From the NCBI RefSeq assembly GCF_014692675.1, contig NZ_JABFCZ010000001.1, positions 232,291 through 296,290 of the forward strand: a stretch of DNA of 64,000 nucleotides. Direction: 5' to 3'. Source of the stretch: Roseibium aggregatum (lineage in GTDB: Bacteria; Pseudomonadota; Alphaproteobacteria; Rhizobiales; Stappiaceae). A program made the position numbers and the translations under genes. Below are positions 62,475-64,000 of this stretch, piece by piece (the stretch's first letter is position 1; the number at the start of each line of letters is the position of its first letter). The notes below the pieces were generated by a model. The model made no database searches, was not told where the DNA came from, and saw only the letters and a program-made list of their open reading frames with translations.

Positions 62475-62744
62475 ATGATGGGCAAATTCAATTTCACCGA
62501 GGATTTCAAACGGGACGCGGTGGCGCAGATCACCGAGCGGGGCTATCCGGTTGCGGAGGTATCGAAGCGGCTGGGCGTCAGCCAGCATTCGCTTTACGCG
62601 TGGAAGAGGAAGTTCTCGCGGCCGCCTGGCGGCGATGACAGGGACGCCGAGATCAGACGGTTGAAGGGCGAGCTGGCAAGGGTCACCGAGGAGCGCGACA
62701 TCCTAAAAAAAGCCACCGCGTATTTCGCCAAGGATGCAAAGTGA
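62475..62744 (+). CDS. IS3 transposase OrfA
   Basis: Protein of 89 residues: the helix-turn-helix DNA-binding region FTEDFKRDAVAQITERGYPV and VSKRLGVSQHSLYAWKRKFS, then a leucine-zipper helix (AEIRRLKGELARVTEERDIL). ATG 62475 or ATG 62478 follow AAGGAGG. The run of seven A at about 62705-62711 before GCC is a slippery site for the -1 frameshift that makes the OrfAB transposase. Confidence 0.9.
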   Translation: MMGKFNFTEDFKRDAVAQITERGYPVAEVSKRLGVSQHSLYAWKRKFSRPPGGDDRDAEIRRLKGELARVTEERDILKKATAYFAKDAK

Positions 62745-63616
62745 GATACGCGTTCGTCGCCGAGCATCGTCCGCTGTTCCCGGTGCGGACGATGTGCCGG
62801 TGTCTGCGCATCCATCCGAGCGGCTTCTATGCCTGGCTGAAGAACCCGCTGAGCAAACGGGCGAAGGAAGACGCTCGCCAGACCGAGCTCCTCCGGAAGG
62901 CATGGAAGGATAGCGGCAAGGTGTATGGCTATCGCAAGCTCCACGACGATCTGCTGGACCAGGGCGAGACGTGCTGCCCGAACCGCGTTGCACGTCTCGC
63001 CAGCTTGGCAGGCATCAAGGCTCAGATCGGCTACAAGCGTCGGCCGGGAAGCTATGGCGGCAAGCCGTCACTGGTCATCGACAACACATTGGACCGGCAG
63101 TTCGACGTCGACGCACCTGACAGGGTCTGGGTCACCGACATCACCTATATCAAGACGCTCGAGGGCTTCGCCTATCTGGCCGTCGTGATCGAGCTCTATT
63201 CCCGCCGCGTCGTCGGGTGGTCGATGCAGAGCCGTCAGACGACGGACGTGGTCCTGCAGGCATTGCTGATGGCCGTGTGGCGACGAAAGCCGAAGAACCG
63301 GGTGCTGATCCACTCGGACCAAGGCTCCCAATTCACCAGCATGGACTGGGCATCATTCCTCAGGGCTCATAACCTGGAACATTCGATGAGCCGACGTGGA
63401 AACTGCCACGACAACGCTGTTGCCGAAAGCTTCTTCAACCTGCTCAAGCGGGAACGGATACGGCGTCGAACCTACAAGACCCGCGCCGAAGCCCGGCAGG
63501 ATGTGTTCGACTACATCGAGATGTTCTACAACCCGAAGCGCAAGCATGTGAGGAACGGGATGCTGTCACCCGTCGAGTTCGAACGGCAGCAGGAAATGAG
63601 AACCGAGGGCGTCTAG
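62741..63616 (+). CDS. IS3 transposase OrfB
   Basis: Protein of 291 residues with the HTH_21 region (RTMCRCLRIHPSGFYAWLK) and the DDE integrase core: VTDITYIKTLEGFAYLAVV with the first Asp near 133, LIHSDQGSQFTS with the second near 193, and NAVAESFFNLLKRE with the Glu near 229. It overlaps orfA by four bases in the -1 frame and is normally made as the OrfAB fusion. All catalytic residues are present. Confidence 0.93.
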   Translation: MRYAFVAEHRPLFPVRTMCRCLRIHPSGFYAWLKNPLSKRAKEDARQTELLRKAWKDSGKVYGYRKLHDDLLDQGETCCPNRVARLASLAGIKAQIGYKRRPGSYGGKPSLVIDNTLDRQFDVDAPDRVWVTDITYIKTLEGFAYLAVVIELYSRRVVGWSMQSRQTTDVVLQALLMAVWRRKPKNRVLIHSDQGSQFTSMDWASFLRAHNLEHSMSRRGNCHDNAVAESFFNLLKRERIRRRTYKTRAEARQDVFDYIEMFYNPKRKHVRNGMLSPVEFERQQEMRTEGV

Positions 63617-63648
63617 AAAACTCGGGGCTATTCAATGTATTAAATTGG

Positions 63649-63912
63649 ATGACGCTCATGCTTTTAGATTCTATTCCCTTTATTTTGTATCCTATCTATT
63701 TTTTTATAGCTTCTTTTTTTCTTTGCACGACCTATATTGGCGGAGAGACAAATAAAGGAGTCATGATTCATTGCAGGATAATTGGATATTCACTTAGTCT
63801 ATTATGGCCGCTTATTTTCTTAATTTTATCATTACTCCTCTACTATATGAAGATTATCAGTCGATCTCGCCACCTAGGCTTCGTGGACAAAGGGTATCCA
63901 GAGTTTGACTGA
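63649..63912 (+). CDS. Small membrane protein with 3' end replaced by an IS5 element
   Basis: An 87-residue frame with two membrane helices (FILYPIYFFIASFFLCTTYI and IIGYSLSLLWPLIFLILSLL). From about residue 72 (RHLGFVDKG onward) the frame reads antisense IS5 sequence, so the native C-terminus is lost. No good ribosome site is visible after the IS3 insertion. Probably a gene remnant. Confidence 0.4.
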   Translation: MTLMLLDSIPFILYPIYFFIASFFLCTTYIGGETNKGVMIHCRIIGYSLSLLWPLIFLILSLLLYYMKIISRSRHLGFVDKGYPEFD

Positions 63913-64000
63913 GGCGAGCGCGACAAAGCCGAGGTAGGATTCCTTGGTTTTGTCGTAGCGGGTCGCGATGCGCCGCCAGTTCTTGAGTTTGTTGAAGAGG
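63874..64000 (-). CDS. IS5 family transposase, C-terminal end (runs off the window)
   Basis: On the minus strand the last 41 residues of an IS5-type transposase are readable: LFNKLKNWRRIATRYDKTKE then SYLGFVALASVKLWIPFVHE, ending at a TAG at 63874. KNWRRIATRYDK is the conserved C-terminal box of IS427-group IS5 transposases. The rest lies beyond the right edge. Confidence 0.82.
   Translation of the reverse strand, partial: LFNKLKNWRRIATRYDKTKESYLGFVALASVKLWIPFVHEA

Larger units (their letters stand above)
62419..63634 (+). mobile_element. Intact IS3 family insertion sequence
   Basis: Imperfect terminal inverted repeats of 27 bases (left 62419-62445, right 63608-63634) both begin TGAATAGCCCC and end TAGACGCC. 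ATG lies immediately outside both ends (62416-62418 and 63635-63637), a three-base target duplication as expected for IS3. OrfA and OrfB are complete, so the copy is probably active and recent. Confidence 0.9.

Noticed and set aside
42902..64000. Possible CRISPR array
   Set aside because: I looked for regularly spaced direct repeats of 25-40 bases in the gaps and saw none.

Overview
The window looks like chromosomal DNA of a GC-rich alphaproteobacterium, most like the Roseibium/Labrenzia (Stappiaceae) group of the Hyphomicrobiales. That placement is inference from protein style and codon use; no rRNA gene is present. A housekeeping backbone fills about 1-42,700. A tRNA-Ser(GGA) gene at 42,728-42,817 marks the start of an accessory island that runs off the right edge.

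Backbone (1-42.7 kb). From left: an SDR oxidoreductase; a large chemoreceptor; a DUF1801 protein; a three-gene run of methyltransferase, SpoU/TrmH rRNA methylase and SDR epimerase; a periplasmic sensor-like protein just ahead of a second chemoreceptor; 1-Cys peroxiredoxin; YtoQ-like protein; an atypical cold-shock protein; a B12-binding radical SAM protein; lytic transglycosylase and alpha/beta hydrolase; DUF6644/DUF6152 membrane and secreted proteins; a Rieske oxygenase; a membrane LAS-type peptidase; an M42 aminopeptidase; a frameshifted class II glutamine amidotransferase; patatin; MepA endopeptidase; GNAT; LysR; lepA; ccdAB; a PhnA-type protein; a hemerythrin-like protein; two LysR genes with a tiny unannotated ORF between them; pheS, a membrane protein, pheT; a nucleotidyltransferase; a PabB-PabC fusion; a third chemoreceptor translationally coupled to a small secreted protein; msrA.

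Island (42.7-64 kb). Lower GC, many AT-rich gaps and many broken mobile elements (IS110, IS1595, IS630 and IS5 remnants, one intact IS3 element, one apparently complete group II intron). Cargo: a parDE module with a palindromic operator; a TOTE-type archaeo-eukaryotic primase fused to an SF2 helicase; a truncated DUF736 gene whose leader is split by the group II intron; intact hipBA with a palindromic AT-rich operator candidate, plus a second hipA relic; a small cluster of XRE regulator, 85-residue unknown and PAS-like protein, with a convergent overlapping unknown gene; a ParD-like antitoxin with a zeta-type toxin; a GSU2403-type nucleotidyltransferase preceded by two tandem ACCCCA/TGGGGT inverted repeats; and a CelD/BioF2-type acetyltransferase whose 3' end also exists as a decayed inverted copy 5 kb away.

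Overall, a stable core with three separate chemoreceptor loci meets a defence, toxin-antitoxin and transposon hot-spot at tRNA-Ser. The best leads for something undescribed are the XRE/85-aa/PAS cluster (53.3-55.2 kb), the TOTE-type primase-helicase without visible partners, the repeat-controlled nucleotidyltransferase, and the inverted GNAT/IS630 duplication. Terminators and operators were found by eye, so other short sites may have been missed.
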